NCBI RefSeq assembly: GCF_022848905.1
Contig: NZ_JAFIRA010000008.1
Location: 23,629-87,628 of the forward strand
DNA length: 64,000 nt
Direction of reading: 5' to 3'
Source of the DNA: Thermostichus vulcanus str. 'Rupite'
GTDB lineage: Bacteria; Cyanobacteriota; Cyanobacteriia; Thermostichales; Thermostichaceae
Each line of letters begins with the position of its first letter. Position 1 is the first letter of the stretch. Made by a program: the position numbers and the translations under genes. This document shows positions 1 to 9,147 of the stretch, in pieces. A model generated the notes under the pieces. It saw only the letters and a list, made by a program, of their open reading frames with translations, searched no databases and was not told where the DNA came from.

Positions 1-1
1 A

Positions 2-673
2 CTGCCCTATTTCATCCCGGTGCCCTTTGTGTTGGGAACCTTTGGGGCGTTTATCCAGTTGAAAGAGCCGGTACCCAATCGCAAGGTGCTGTTTGATATC
101 GGCATTTCTGGACCACTGGCGGGCAGTATCGTCGCCTTGGGAATGTTGCTGTTGGGCTTGTTTTTTTCAGAGCCTCAGGCGGCCCCTGCTGTGCCAGAAG
201 GGCAACCAACCCCGATTAGTTTTCATCAAATTGATCCGCGCTTGTCGGTGCTGCTCGGGATCCTCTCCCGCATGGTGCTCTGGGATCAGTTGCAGCCGGG
301 GCAGGTGATTGATTTGCATCCGCTGGCCTTTGCCGGATGGTTGGGGTTGGTGGTGATTGCTTTTAACTTGATGCCAGTGGGCCAATTGGATGGCGGGCAC
401 ATTGTGCATGCGGTCTATGGGCAGCAGATGGGGGCAAATGTGGGTCGGGTGGCCCGTTGGTTGGTGTTGCTGTTGGCTTTGACGGTGCAGCCTTGGCTGT
501 TGTTGTGGGCCCTGTTGCTGTTTGTGATTTCCAGTGCCGATGAGCCTGCCCTCAACGATGTAACGGAACTGGACGAGGGGCGGGATCTACTGGGGTTGGG
601 GATGCTGACTTTGCTGGTGTTAATCCTGTTGCCGGTGCCGCCTTTTTTACAAACTTGGCTTGGCTTGGCCTAG
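2..673 (+). CDS. Site-2 protease family (M50) membrane metalloprotease, 3' part
   Basis: The reading frame is open from the window edge and continues upstream, so the true start and the HExxH zinc motif are not in view. The visible C-terminal part shows the cyanobacterial/plant EGY-type signature LPYFIPVPF followed by GTFGAFI, a glycine-rich membrane segment, and NLMPVGQLDGGH near residue 128, the second metal-binding motif (LDGGH) of site-2 proteases. Several hydrophobic segments follow, to the C-terminus. These enzymes cut transmembrane substrates inside the bilayer, often anti-sigma factors; the substrate here is unknown. An internal GTG at 20 would start after the conserved motif and is not a credible start. 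Confidence 0.85.
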   Translation: MPYFIPVPFVLGTFGAFIQLKEPVPNRKVLFDIGISGPLAGSIVALGMLLLGLFFSEPQAAPAVPEGQPTPISFHQIDPRLSVLLGILSRMVLWDQLQPGQVIDLHPLAFAGWLGLVVIAFNLMPVGQLDGGHIVHAVYGQQMGANVGRVARWLVLLLALTVQPWLLLWALLLFVISSADEPALNDVTELDEGRDLLGLGMLTLLVLILLPVPPFLQTWLGLA

Positions 674-719
674 ATCCGGGGTAGGATCCTGACCACGTCT
701 TGATGTAGTGCCCACGGTC

Positions 720-2564
720 ATGAAGCCCAGCCTAATTGTCCAGAAATACGGTGGAACGTCTGTCGGCTCCATCGAACGGATTCGGGCGGTAGCCAAGCGG
801 GTAGCCCATACGGTGGAACAGGGACATCGGGTGGTGGTGGTGGTCTCGGCGATGGGGGATGAAACCGACCGCCTGGTGCAGTTGGCGGAGCAACTCTTAG
901 CGGGATCCCCAACCACCCCCAGCCAGCAGCGGGAATGGGATATGCTCCTGTCCACTGGCGAACAGGTGAGCATTGCCCTTCTGGCCCTAGCCCTACAACA
1001 ACTGGGGTATACCGCCCTTTCCATGACAGCAGCGCAGGTGGGCATTTTTACCACGCGGGATCACATGCGGGCCCGCATTTTGGAGATCCACACCGAGCGC
1101 CTCCAGCATCATTTGGAACGGGGGGAGGTGGTGGTGGTGGCCGGGTTTCAGGGCATTACCAGCCCGACGGAGCTGGAGATTACCACCTTAGGTCGAGGGG
1201 GATCCGATACCACGGCGGTAGCCTTGGCAGTGGCATTACAAGCGCAGCTGTGCGAGATCTACACGGATGTGCCCGGCGTTTTTACCACCGACCCGCGCAA
1301 GGTGCCAGAAGCCAGGCTGCTGCCGGAGATCACCAGTGCCGAAATGCTGGAGTTGGCCAGTTTGGGGGCGCAGGTGTTGCATCCCCGCTCGGTGGAGATC
1401 GCCCGCAACTATGGAGTGAAGCTGCGGGTGCGTTCCAGTTTGCTGCCCTTCCAGGGGGAGGAGGCAAACCTGGGCACGTTCATTGTGTCTCCCCCTGCTC
1501 CGCCGGGTATCCCTAGGGGGGGATTAGAGATGGGCTTGGCAGTAGATACCGTCGAGGTGGACCGGGATCAGGCCAAGTTGGTGCTGGTGGGGGTACCGGA
1601 TCGGCCCGGGATTGCTGCTCAGCTTTTCCAAGGCATTGCAGCAGCAGGGGTGAATGTGGATTTGATTTTGCAGTCGCTACAATTTAGCCCGGAAGATGCA
1701 TCGCTCTCCACTCAACCCACCAATGACATTGCCTTCACCGTCAGCCGCTCTCAGGTTAGGGAGGCAGCAGCAGTGGCCCAACGCATCGGCCAAGAGCTGG
1801 GGTGTGAGGCGGTCATGGTGGATGAGGCGGTGGCCAAAGTCAGCATTGCTGGAGTGGGGATGATTGGGCGACCAGGGATCGCCGCCCAGATGTTTCAGGT
1901 GCTGGCGAAGGCGGGGATCAACCTGCAGATGATTTCGATGTCGGAGATGAAAGTAAGCTGTGTGGTAGCTGCTGAGCGAGCCGGTGATGCCGCCTTGGCG
2001 CTGGGGGAATCGTTTCAGGTGATCCCCCGTTTACATCGGCCTCAACCTTTCCCTAGGGATCCGCTCCAACCAGCGGCCCGCCACCCTGTACGGGGTATCG
2101 CTCTGGATCTAAAGCAATCCCGCCTAGGCATTCGTAAGGTACCGGATCGACCGGGAACGGCTGCCCATTTGTTCGGACAGTTGGCTGCCGCCGGAGTGAT
2201 TGTCGATACGATCATCCAAAGCCAGCGGGGCTACCACAACGGGATCCCGAGCAACGACATTGCCTTCACGGTGCCCCAGGATCAGGCGGGGGCAGCGGAA
2301 GCGGTGTGTCAGCAGGTGGCCCGAGACCTGCAGGCGGCGGGAGTCGATATCGATCACGAGATTGCCAAGGTCAGCATTGTCGGGGCGGAAATGGAAGCCC
2401 ATCCGGGGGTGGCCGCCCATCTGTTTGCCACCCTGGCGGCAGCCGGGATCAACATCGAGATGATCGCCACCTCTGAAATTAAGGTGAGCTGTGTGGTGCG
2501 CCGTGAGCAGGGTCTCCTCGCCTTACGAACGATTCACCGCGCCTTCGAGCTGGATAAACCCTAG
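720..2564 (+). CDS. lysC: Aspartate kinase with four ACT domains
   Basis: Phosphorylates aspartate, the first step towards lysine, threonine and methionine. The N-terminus carries the kinase motif VQKYGGTSVGS, and further conserved kinase blocks are GRGGSDTTAVALA and EIYTDVPGVFTTDPR. After about residue 270 come repeated ACT units (VPDRPGIAAQLFQ, GMIGRPGIAAQMF, VPDRPGTAAHLF, AEMEAHPGVAAHLF), giving the roughly 600-residue cyanobacterial type rather than the 400-residue type with one ACT pair. ACT domains normally give feedback inhibition by lysine or threonine. The ATG at 720 puts the motif at the usual distance from the N-terminus; a GTG at 708 is the alternative. No clear Shine-Dalgarno site precedes either. 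Confidence 0.95.
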   Translation: MKPSLIVQKYGGTSVGSIERIRAVAKRVAHTVEQGHRVVVVVSAMGDETDRLVQLAEQLLAGSPTTPSQQREWDMLLSTGEQVSIALLALALQQLGYTALSMTAAQVGIFTTRDHMRARILEIHTERLQHHLERGEVVVVAGFQGITSPTELEITTLGRGGSDTTAVALAVALQAQLCEIYTDVPGVFTTDPRKVPEARLLPEITSAEMLELASLGAQVLHPRSVEIARNYGVKLRVRSSLLPFQGEEANLGTFIVSPPAPPGIPRGGLEMGLAVDTVEVDRDQAKLVLVGVPDRPGIAAQLFQGIAAAGVNVDLILQSLQFSPEDASLSTQPTNDIAFTVSRSQVREAAAVAQRIGQELGCEAVMVDEAVAKVSIAGVGMIGRPGIAAQMFQVLAKAGINLQMISMSEMKVSCVVAAERAGDAALALGESFQVIPRLHRPQPFPRDPLQPAARHPVRGIALDLKQSRLGIRKVPDRPGTAAHLFGQLAAAGVIVDTIIQSQRGYHNGIPSNDIAFTVPQDQAGAAEAVCQQVARDLQAAGVDIDHEIAKVSIVGAEMEAHPGVAAHLFATLAAAGINIEMIATSEIKVSCVVRREQGLLALRTIHRAFELDKP

Positions 2565-2592
2565 AGTTTCTCGGGTTGTGGGGATCCCTGAC

Positions 2593-4143
2593 TTACACCC
2601 CCGCAGAAATACCCACCGGAGAACGGCGCACTCGCTTGTCTGTAATCAGCTCCACCACATCCATGCCGTTGCTGATCACCCCCGGTACACTCGGATACCC
2701 GGCACTGGCCCCCACCAAAAAGAGGTTGGGCAGTTCCGTTTCATAGCCGAGGCGATGTAGCCCCACTTGCTTGGGCACCAACTTCGCGCCGTAGATGTTG
2801 CCTCGAGGTTGGCCGAGGAAATGCTCGCTGGTAGTGGGGGTACCGTACACTTTCATGCGGATATACCGATCCACATCCGGGATCAGATCCCGCACGCTGC
2901 TCATCACCGCCTGGTAAACCTCCCGTTTTTTGGCTTTGTAGGCTTTGGGATCCGCGTCGTGCAGTTGCTTAAAGGGTTCGTAGGGACAGACGGTAGCAAT
3001 TTCCAACACATGATGTCCAGGAGGAGCCATACCCGGTTCGTCGGATTTTACGGTTGGGCAAGAAAGGAAAATCCAGGGGTGCTCCAGGTTGCCCGCCAGT
3101 TGTTGGTCGTAGGCGCGGTTCAGATCCCCGTCGGGATAGTACCAAATGTTCCAGTTACCGATGCCATAGCGGGCCGGGTTAAAGCGGCTATCCAGACCCA
3201 GGTAGATGTTAAAGGCACTGGCGGAATACTCGTAGTTGGTGAGGCGCTGTCGCTCCGCTTGGCTCAGGGATCCCCCGTGCATCAGGTCTACCGTTAGTTT
3301 TGGATCCAGATCGCTAATGTAGGCTTTGCTGGCAACAAAGTGAGTTCCCCCCGCCGTTACCCATTCCACCACGCCACTTTTGGCTTCGATGTGTTCGACC
3401 GGAGTGGAATAGCGGATGGTCCCTCCCGCCTGCACAATCGCATCCACAATCGTGTCCACAAAGCCCTTGAAGTGTTCCCGTGGATAATAGGCCCCTTCCG
3501 AGTAATCCCAAACCAGCGCAGTGTGGGTGAGCAGGGCGATCTCTTTTGGGGGCAGGGCATAATCACCGCTTTGCCCGGCCAGAAGTGCTTGCAGCTTTGG
3601 CGAAACACCGACCCGATCGTAGAGATCCTGAAGTGTCCAGTGCCGTTTCTGGAACAGGTTGAAATACTTAGGCAGTTTCAACCAGTCGTACCATTTGGGG
3701 TCGTACCAGCGCACCTCTTGGTTGAGCTGGTGAATGTCTGCGTGTAGGCGCTGAATTTCATCACAGTAGCGGTTGATTGCCGCTGCTTCTTCGGGGAATC
3801 GATCCAACAGGCGGTTACGCAAGTTCTCCCAACCCAAGGGAATAGCAAAGTCCACCTCTGGGGTGATTACCCGATCAATGCAATCGGGATCCAGTGAATT
3901 GAATGCAACCTCGCGGCCAATGTAGTTGAGAAACTGGTCGATGGCCTGCCCCGGCCCACACTGGGAAATGTAGTGGACATCCGCGCAAAAGCGGTAGTTC
4001 CCGTAGTCGAAGGTATGGCAACAGCCTCCGGGCAAATAGTGTTTCTCCAGCACTGCCACGCGGGCTCCCTGACGGCTCAGGCAAGCCGCTGCTGCCAATC
4101 CCCCCAATCCAGCACCCAACACCACATAGTCAAACAGTTCCAT
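2593..4143 (-). CDS. FAD-dependent oxidoreductase, phytoene desaturase/RetSat/CrtISO-like family
   Basis: 516 residues. The N-terminus has the dinucleotide-binding fold VVLGAGLGGLAAAACLS with the acidic end VAVLEKH and LPGGCCHTF; the C-terminus has the family motif LFLVGASAGYPSVPG followed by NGMDV. This family includes carotenoid isomerases, desaturases and retinol saturases; the substrate cannot be read from the sequence. I chose ATG 4143 because GAGGAGG lies about 7 bases upstream; an ORF reaching 4191 would add 16 unrelated residues. It lies 125 bp downstream of the divergent D1 gene on the same strand with no obvious terminator between them, so co-transcription is possible. It is convergent with lysC. 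Confidence 0.85.
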   Translation of the reverse strand: MELFDYVVLGAGLGGLAAAACLSRQGARVAVLEKHYLPGGCCHTFDYGNYRFCADVHYISQCGPGQAIDQFLNYIGREVAFNSLDPDCIDRVITPEVDFAIPLGWENLRNRLLDRFPEEAAAINRYCDEIQRLHADIHQLNQEVRWYDPKWYDWLKLPKYFNLFQKRHWTLQDLYDRVGVSPKLQALLAGQSGDYALPPKEIALLTHTALVWDYSEGAYYPREHFKGFVDTIVDAIVQAGGTIRYSTPVEHIEAKSGVVEWVTAGGTHFVASKAYISDLDPKLTVDLMHGGSLSQAERQRLTNYEYSASAFNIYLGLDSRFNPARYGIGNWNIWYYPDGDLNRAYDQQLAGNLEHPWIFLSCPTVKSDEPGMAPPGHHVLEIATVCPYEPFKQLHDADPKAYKAKKREVYQAVMSSVRDLIPDVDRYIRMKVYGTPTTSEHFLGQPRGNIYGAKLVPKQVGLHRLGYETELPNLFLVGASAGYPSVPGVISNGMDVVELITDKRVRRSPVGISAGV

Positions 4144-4268
4144 GGCCAGCTCCTCCTCGTAGGGTAAACAGTCCCTATCGCAGATGAACACTCCTCACCA
4201 GCCACCTTGCCGCTCTAGCCGAAACTGCTCTCAGCCTGATGACCTCAGCCTAGCCTCTTAACCAGCTC

Positions 4269-5339
4269 TTAACCAAGAGATTGCAGATCCTCTGACGCCA
4301 ACAACAGCGGGAAATGATGGGCATTGGGGGAATGCATCGCCTGGATCCCCAAATTGGCGCGGTTGAGCACATCCGCATAGGTACCGATAAAATGCCCCTG
4401 ACTATCCAGAATCGACTGGTTGAAATTCAACCCGTTCAGGTTAAAGCTCATCAGGCCGATCCCAATTGCTGCCGCCCAAATGCCGACAGTGGGCAGGGCC
4501 GCCATCCAAAAGTGAACGGAACGACTGTTTTTGAAGCCGAGGCTGGGCACCCACAACCGCCCCAAAAAGCCATAGTGCCCGGCCATAAAGTTGTAGGTCA
4601 CCTCCTGCTGGCCGAAGCGATAGCCGGCATTGGCCGATTCCATCTCGCTGGTTTCTCGGATCAAGCTAGAGGTGACCAAAGAACCGTGCACGGCAGCCAG
4701 CAAGGCTCCGCCAAAGACCCCAGCTACCCCCAGCCAACTGGTGGGATGCATCAAAATGTTGTGGTCAGCCTGGAAGGCCAACATGAAATGGAAGGTGCCG
4801 GCAATGCCGAGGGGCAAGCCTTCTGAGAAACTGCCCTGACCAATGGGGTAGACCAACAACACCGCTGTGGCAGCCGCCGCCGGCGCCGAAAAGGCCACTG
4901 CAATCCAGGGGCGCATTCCCAGCCGATAGCTCAGCTCCCACAGCCGACCCAGGTAGCACCAAACCCCGATCAAAAAGTGCAGCACGATCAGTTGATAGGG
5001 GCCGCCGTTGTACAACCACTCATCCAAGGAAGCCGCTTCCCAAATCGGGTAAAAATGCAAACCAATGGCTGCTGAAGTGGGGACAACCGCTGCAGAAATG
5101 AAGTTGTTTCCTCCCATCAATGAGCCAATTATCGGTTCACGGATCCCGTCCATATCCACAGGAGGGGCTGCAATAAAGGCAATGACAAAACAAATAGCAG
5201 CTGCCAATAAAGTTGGGATCATCAGCACCCCAAACCAGCCGATGTAAAGGCGGTTTTCGGTACTGGTAATCCACTGACAAAATCCATCCCACCTCCAACC
5301 CCTCGTCATGCTGGGTGAACGACGAATCAGAATGCTCAT
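4269..5339 (-). CDS. Highly divergent photosystem II D1 paralogue (rogue-type PsbA)
   Basis: 356 residues, clearly D1: [41 protein letters not shown] and [13 protein letters not shown] are kept. In D1 numbering (here residue minus 3 up to about 250), TyrZ Y161, H190, H118, H215, H272, H332 and H337 are present. Manganese-cluster ligands are altered: D170E, E189D, E333S and D342L. His198, axial ligand of the PD1 chlorophyll, reads Ser (HPTSW replaces HPFHQ), S264 reads Gly and N181 reads His. Positions 127-128 read Leu-Gly, not the Gln-Asp pair I recall for chlorophyll f synthase. Water oxidation is therefore very unlikely. ATG 5339 follows AGGAG by 9 bases; a TTG lies two codons earlier. Confidence 0.9.
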   Translation of the reverse strand: MSILIRRSPSMTRGWRWDGFCQWITSTENRLYIGWFGVLMIPTLLAAAICFVIAFIAAPPVDMDGIREPIIGSLMGGNNFISAAVVPTSAAIGLHFYPIWEAASLDEWLYNGGPYQLIVLHFLIGVWCYLGRLWELSYRLGMRPWIAVAFSAPAAAATAVLLVYPIGQGSFSEGLPLGIAGTFHFMLAFQADHNILMHPTSWLGVAGVFGGALLAAVHGSLVTSSLIRETSEMESANAGYRFGQQEVTYNFMAGHYGFLGRLWVPSLGFKNSRSVHFWMAALPTVGIWAAAIGIGLMSFNLNGLNFNQSILDSQGHFIGTYADVLNRANLGIQAMHSPNAHHFPLLLASEDLQSLG

Positions 5340-5783
5340 AAGCAATGACTCCTAAACTATCACCGACAGAGCCTGTCCCTCCGGCAATCCGGTCACCAGA
5401 GCCGCAGTAGAAAGGATCCGTAAAGGATCCGTGAAAAAGCAGTGACAACGGCTCAGCTCAACGGTTGCTAGGCAAGCCAAAAAGATCGATGCAACCTGAC
5501 ATTCACTGGCATTCATAACAACGCAACTTGCCTTAGAAAAGCTCCATTCTGGGTGAGCCTCTTACCCCAGGCTAGACAATTCAACCCCGAGCGACAGGGA
5601 TCCCTAACGGCAAGCGAGGGGAATGTGAAACAAATTAATCTGCTGACACAAAAAAGAACTTGAGTATTACAATCTTTGTCGTTCTGCCAAGGGAGTAACA
5701 GCATCAGCCCTGAATCCAACTGAACCGACTCCCGCTGGTTTCAGGGCTGGGGATCCCAGATGTACCCATCACTCCAATCGACT
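5340..5783. other. Intergenic region upstream of the D1 paralogue
   Basis: No credible gene in 444 bp between the D1 paralogue (minus strand, starting here) and the end of ilvE. It should hold the D1 promoter. The clearest structure is a perfect 11-bp tandem duplication, AAAGGATCCGT, at 5411-5421 and 5422-5432, about 75 bp upstream of the start codon. Short ORFs here lack family features. I see no tRNA-like structure. Confidence 0.4.
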
Positions 5784-6701
5784 CTAATCATCGAAGCGAA
5801 CCACCTTCACCCAGTGGGGATAGTCGGGATCCCGATTTTCTGTAATTGCCGCCAGTTTTTGTCGCAACTGCTCAGTGATGGGGCGGTTAGCTGGCATTTG
5901 GTATTGCTCAATTTGACGAACTGGGGTGATTTTGGCAGCAGTCCCCGTTAAAAAGACTTCGTCGGCGATGAACAGTTCCGATTTGTCGATGGGGCGTTCT
6001 TGGGTTGGGATGCCAAGGTCACGAGCCAGCGTGAGGATGCTATCGCGGGTGATCCCTTCCAAAATGTCTTGGTCAAAGCCGGGAGTGATCAGAATGCCGT
6101 TGCGCACGATGAAAATATTCATGCCCGAGGCTTCGCTGACTTTGCCCTGGGAGTTCATCAAAATCGCTTCGTCATAGCCCGCCTGGACAGCCTCGGTCTT
6201 GGCCAGAGAGGAAGTAATGTAAGCACCGCTGATTTTGCCCCGCAACGGCAGACTGCGATCCTCTTGCCGGGCCCAAGAGCTGATGCGACAACTCACCCCC
6301 TCCGGCGAGAGATAATCCCCCAGTTCCAGGCCATAGACGAAAAAGTCTTTCTCGATGTTGTGCAGGCGGGGCGAAATACCCAGATCTGAGGTGTATACCA
6401 GAGGGCGGATGTAGAAGGAGGAGGAGGGGCGATTTTTTTGGATCAGCGCCACAATCACCTGCTCAATCCGGTCGGCAGGCAGATCAAAGCAGAGCAGATG
6501 GGCACTTTGGCTCAGTCGTTGGCAATGGCGATCCAGCCGGAACAACAGAATTTGGTCAGGGTTTTGCGGATCCGGGATCCCGCGCAAGCCGCCAAACGCC
6601 GCCGTCCCGTAATGCAACGCATGGGTGGCAATGGAGATCTTCGCCTCAGCAAAGGGGACAATCTGGCCCTGAAAGTAGGCGTAGGGCAGAAAATCTGGCA
6701 T
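5784..6701 (-). CDS. ilvE: Branched-chain amino acid aminotransferase
   Basis: Class IV PLP enzyme making leucine, isoleucine and valine from their 2-oxo acids with glutamate. The family blocks are visible: ALHYGTAAFGGLR near the N-terminus, SFYIRPLVYTSD, the PLP lysine region LRGKISGAYITSSLAK (about residues 160-175), YDEAILMNSQGKVSEASGMNIF, and LEGITRDSIL, with the late FLTGTAAKITPV that separates this group from D-amino acid transaminases. Length (305 residues) is normal. ATG 6701 is preferred to an in-frame GTG at 6710. The gene stands alone, with a mobile-element remnant upstream. Confidence 0.92.
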   Translation of the reverse strand: MPDFLPYAYFQGQIVPFAEAKISIATHALHYGTAAFGGLRGIPDPQNPDQILLFRLDRHCQRLSQSAHLLCFDLPADRIEQVIVALIQKNRPSSSFYIRPLVYTSDLGISPRLHNIEKDFFVYGLELGDYLSPEGVSCRISSWARQEDRSLPLRGKISGAYITSSLAKTEAVQAGYDEAILMNSQGKVSEASGMNIFIVRNGILITPGFDQDILEGITRDSILTLARDLGIPTQERPIDKSELFIADEVFLTGTAAKITPVRQIEQYQMPANRPITEQLRQKLAAITENRDPDYPHWVKVVRFDD

Positions 6702-6769
6702 GGTCGGCACCCATTACGGTAGGAACTAGGAATAAAAACATTATCACGAACATCACTTACACCTGGAAG

Positions 6770-6817
6770 CCCCACCACTTTAGTGCGGGGAGGAAAGGCG
6801 AGCGCGACTTTAGTCGC
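6770..6817 (+). repeat. Two adjacent hairpins before the tnpB remnant
   Basis: The first is an imperfect stem, CCCC at 6770-6773 with ACT pairing to AGTGCGGGG (6782-6790) around a TT loop. The second is a perfect stem, GCGACT-TT-AGTCGC, at 6804-6817. They sit 14 to 61 bases before the TnpB-like start. Hairpins of this kind mark the ends of IS200/IS605 elements, so this may be the left end; without an intact element this is inference. Confidence 0.45.
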
Positions 6818-6830
6818 ATATAGTTCTGTT

Positions 6831-7298
6831 ATGGAACAAACACTGACACTTGTTTGCAGGCTTCAACCCACTCCTGAACAAAGCGTCAAGATGGAAGCTT
6901 TGTTGCAGGCGTTTGCCGATGCCTGCAATTTTGCCAATCAGTCCGTCAAAGCCTCCGTAACCAGTAAGACCACAATTCAGAGTTTGGTCTATCAGGAGTT
7001 GCGGGAACGGTTTGGGTTGAGTGCCAATCAAGCTGTCAGAGTTTGTGCCCGTGTTGGGGCTAACCGCAAAACCTCCAAACTGAAAGGTAAGCCGATAAAG
7101 ACGTTTCGGCCCACATCGGCTGATTACGATGCCCGGATCTTTGCTTTTAGGGAGAAGGATTGGACGGTTAGCCTGACTCTTTTGGGATGTCGGGAGCACA
7201 TCAAACTGAAGCAGGGTAACTATCAGATGGGCAAATTGAAGGGGCGTAAACCCACTTCTGCCCAACTGTGCAAACACCGGGATGGTTCCTACCCTTAG
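6831..7298 (+). pseudogene. Truncated IS200/IS605-type TnpB (N-terminal part only)
   Basis: From ATG 6831 the product begins like the helix-turn-helix N-terminus of TnpB/OrfB: LVCRLQPTPEQ, AFADACNFANQS, then LVYQELRERFGLSANQA and a region ending LCKHRDGSYP. The frame stops at about 155 residues, where intact TnpB proteins run to about 400, so all RuvC catalytic residues and the C-terminal zinc finger are missing. No continuation was found in the other frames just downstream, where fabG begins 67 bp later. No TnpA is present. It is a decayed fragment, probably without nuclease activity. Confidence 0.75.
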
Positions 7299-8126
<828 letters not shown>

Positions 8127-8249
8127 CCGTCCACAACCGAGAGGGAGTCGAGGTAAACCTCAACCCGCTGGGATCCCGACCCCATCGCTTGGAAACTGTT
8201 GCCCAACCCACCGAACATTGGGGATCCCCTTCCGTATCATCAAGCTTGG

Positions 8250-9143
8250 ATGATTAACGCTTTGGCTGCCATGACTGAAACCCTGACCCCACCTCTCTCG
8301 GTTGAACCCATCGATTGGTTTGCCCGCTGGCGGGATCGGGTGGAAGCTCGGGAAGCGCAGAATGTGCGTTGGCAGAGTCCGCGCATGGGGGATTTGGGGT
8401 TTTGGGCTGTGGCTGCTCCCCGCTTTGCCCGGATGACCCGCAATTTGCCCACAACCGATCCCTTTGTGCAGGCGATGCGCGTTCGGGTACAACCGGATGA
8501 CGTGATTTTGGATATTGGGGCTGGGGCAGGGCGATACAGCTTGCCGATTGCCCCTTGGGTCAAACAGGTGATTGCGTTGGATCCCTCGCCGGAAATGTTG
8601 CAGCAGTTACAGTTGATCGCTGCGGAGCAAGGGAGCCCCAACATTCAAACTCTACAGGGATCCTGGCCTGAGGCCCTGGCGGATCTACCGCCGGTGGATG
8701 GGGTGATCTGTGCCCATGCCTTTTACTGGGTCAGGGAGATGGAACCCTACCTGCAAGCCTTAAAAACAGCAACAGGCCGATTTTGTCTGATGCAGATTCG
8801 CACCCATCAGATCGATGCTTTTTTGGATCCCTTGTTTCTCCGCTTGCATGGGGAGTCTCGTCCGCCTGAACCGGTGTTCCTGGATCTCTACGGGGCACTC
8901 ACGCAAGTGGGGATTTGGGCCGATGTGCAGATCGCCAAGGGATCCAGCCGTTCCTACCCTGAGGTGGAGGAATTAACTGAGTTCGCTACAGCCCTGCTCT
9001 GCTGGAGGCCAGAGTTGGCCTCTGTGCTCAGTCGGGAGGAGATCCACGCCTACCTAGAGGGGATCCTGGAGTACCGGGACGGTCGTTACTGGCTGAATGA
9101 CCAAGCCAATCAGATGGCCATGGTGAGCTGGCAGAAGGGCTAG
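8250..9143 (+). CDS. Class I SAM-dependent methyltransferase
   Basis: About 297 residues. The SAM-binding motif I VILDIGAGAGRYSLP is near residue 88, followed by the acidic motif II VIALDPSPEML and a late PPVDGVICAHAFYW. The arrangement is that of the Methyltransf_11/25 group, where the acceptor may be a small molecule, lipid or quinone; nothing here identifies it. ATG 8250 is preferred to a TTG at 8199. It follows fabG on the same strand after 123 bp and faces era convergently with a 4-bp gap. Confidence 0.8.
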   Translation: MINALAAMTETLTPPLSVEPIDWFARWRDRVEAREAQNVRWQSPRMGDLGFWAVAAPRFARMTRNLPTTDPFVQAMRVRVQPDDVILDIGAGAGRYSLPIAPWVKQVIALDPSPEMLQQLQLIAAEQGSPNIQTLQGSWPEALADLPPVDGVICAHAFYWVREMEPYLQALKTATGRFCLMQIRTHQIDAFLDPLFLRLHGESRPPEPVFLDLYGALTQVGIWADVQIAKGSSRSYPEVEELTEFATALLCWRPELASVLSREEIHAYLEGILEYRDGRYWLNDQANQMAMVSWQKG

Positions 9144-9147
9144 GGGT

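Noticed and set aside
4269..5339. Naming the D1 paralogue chlorophyll f synthase (ChlF)
   Set aside because: Positions 127-128 read Leu-Gly rather than the Gln-Asp pair I associate with ChlF, and His198 is missing. No far-red gene cluster (phytochrome, apcE2, psa/psb paralogues) is beside it.
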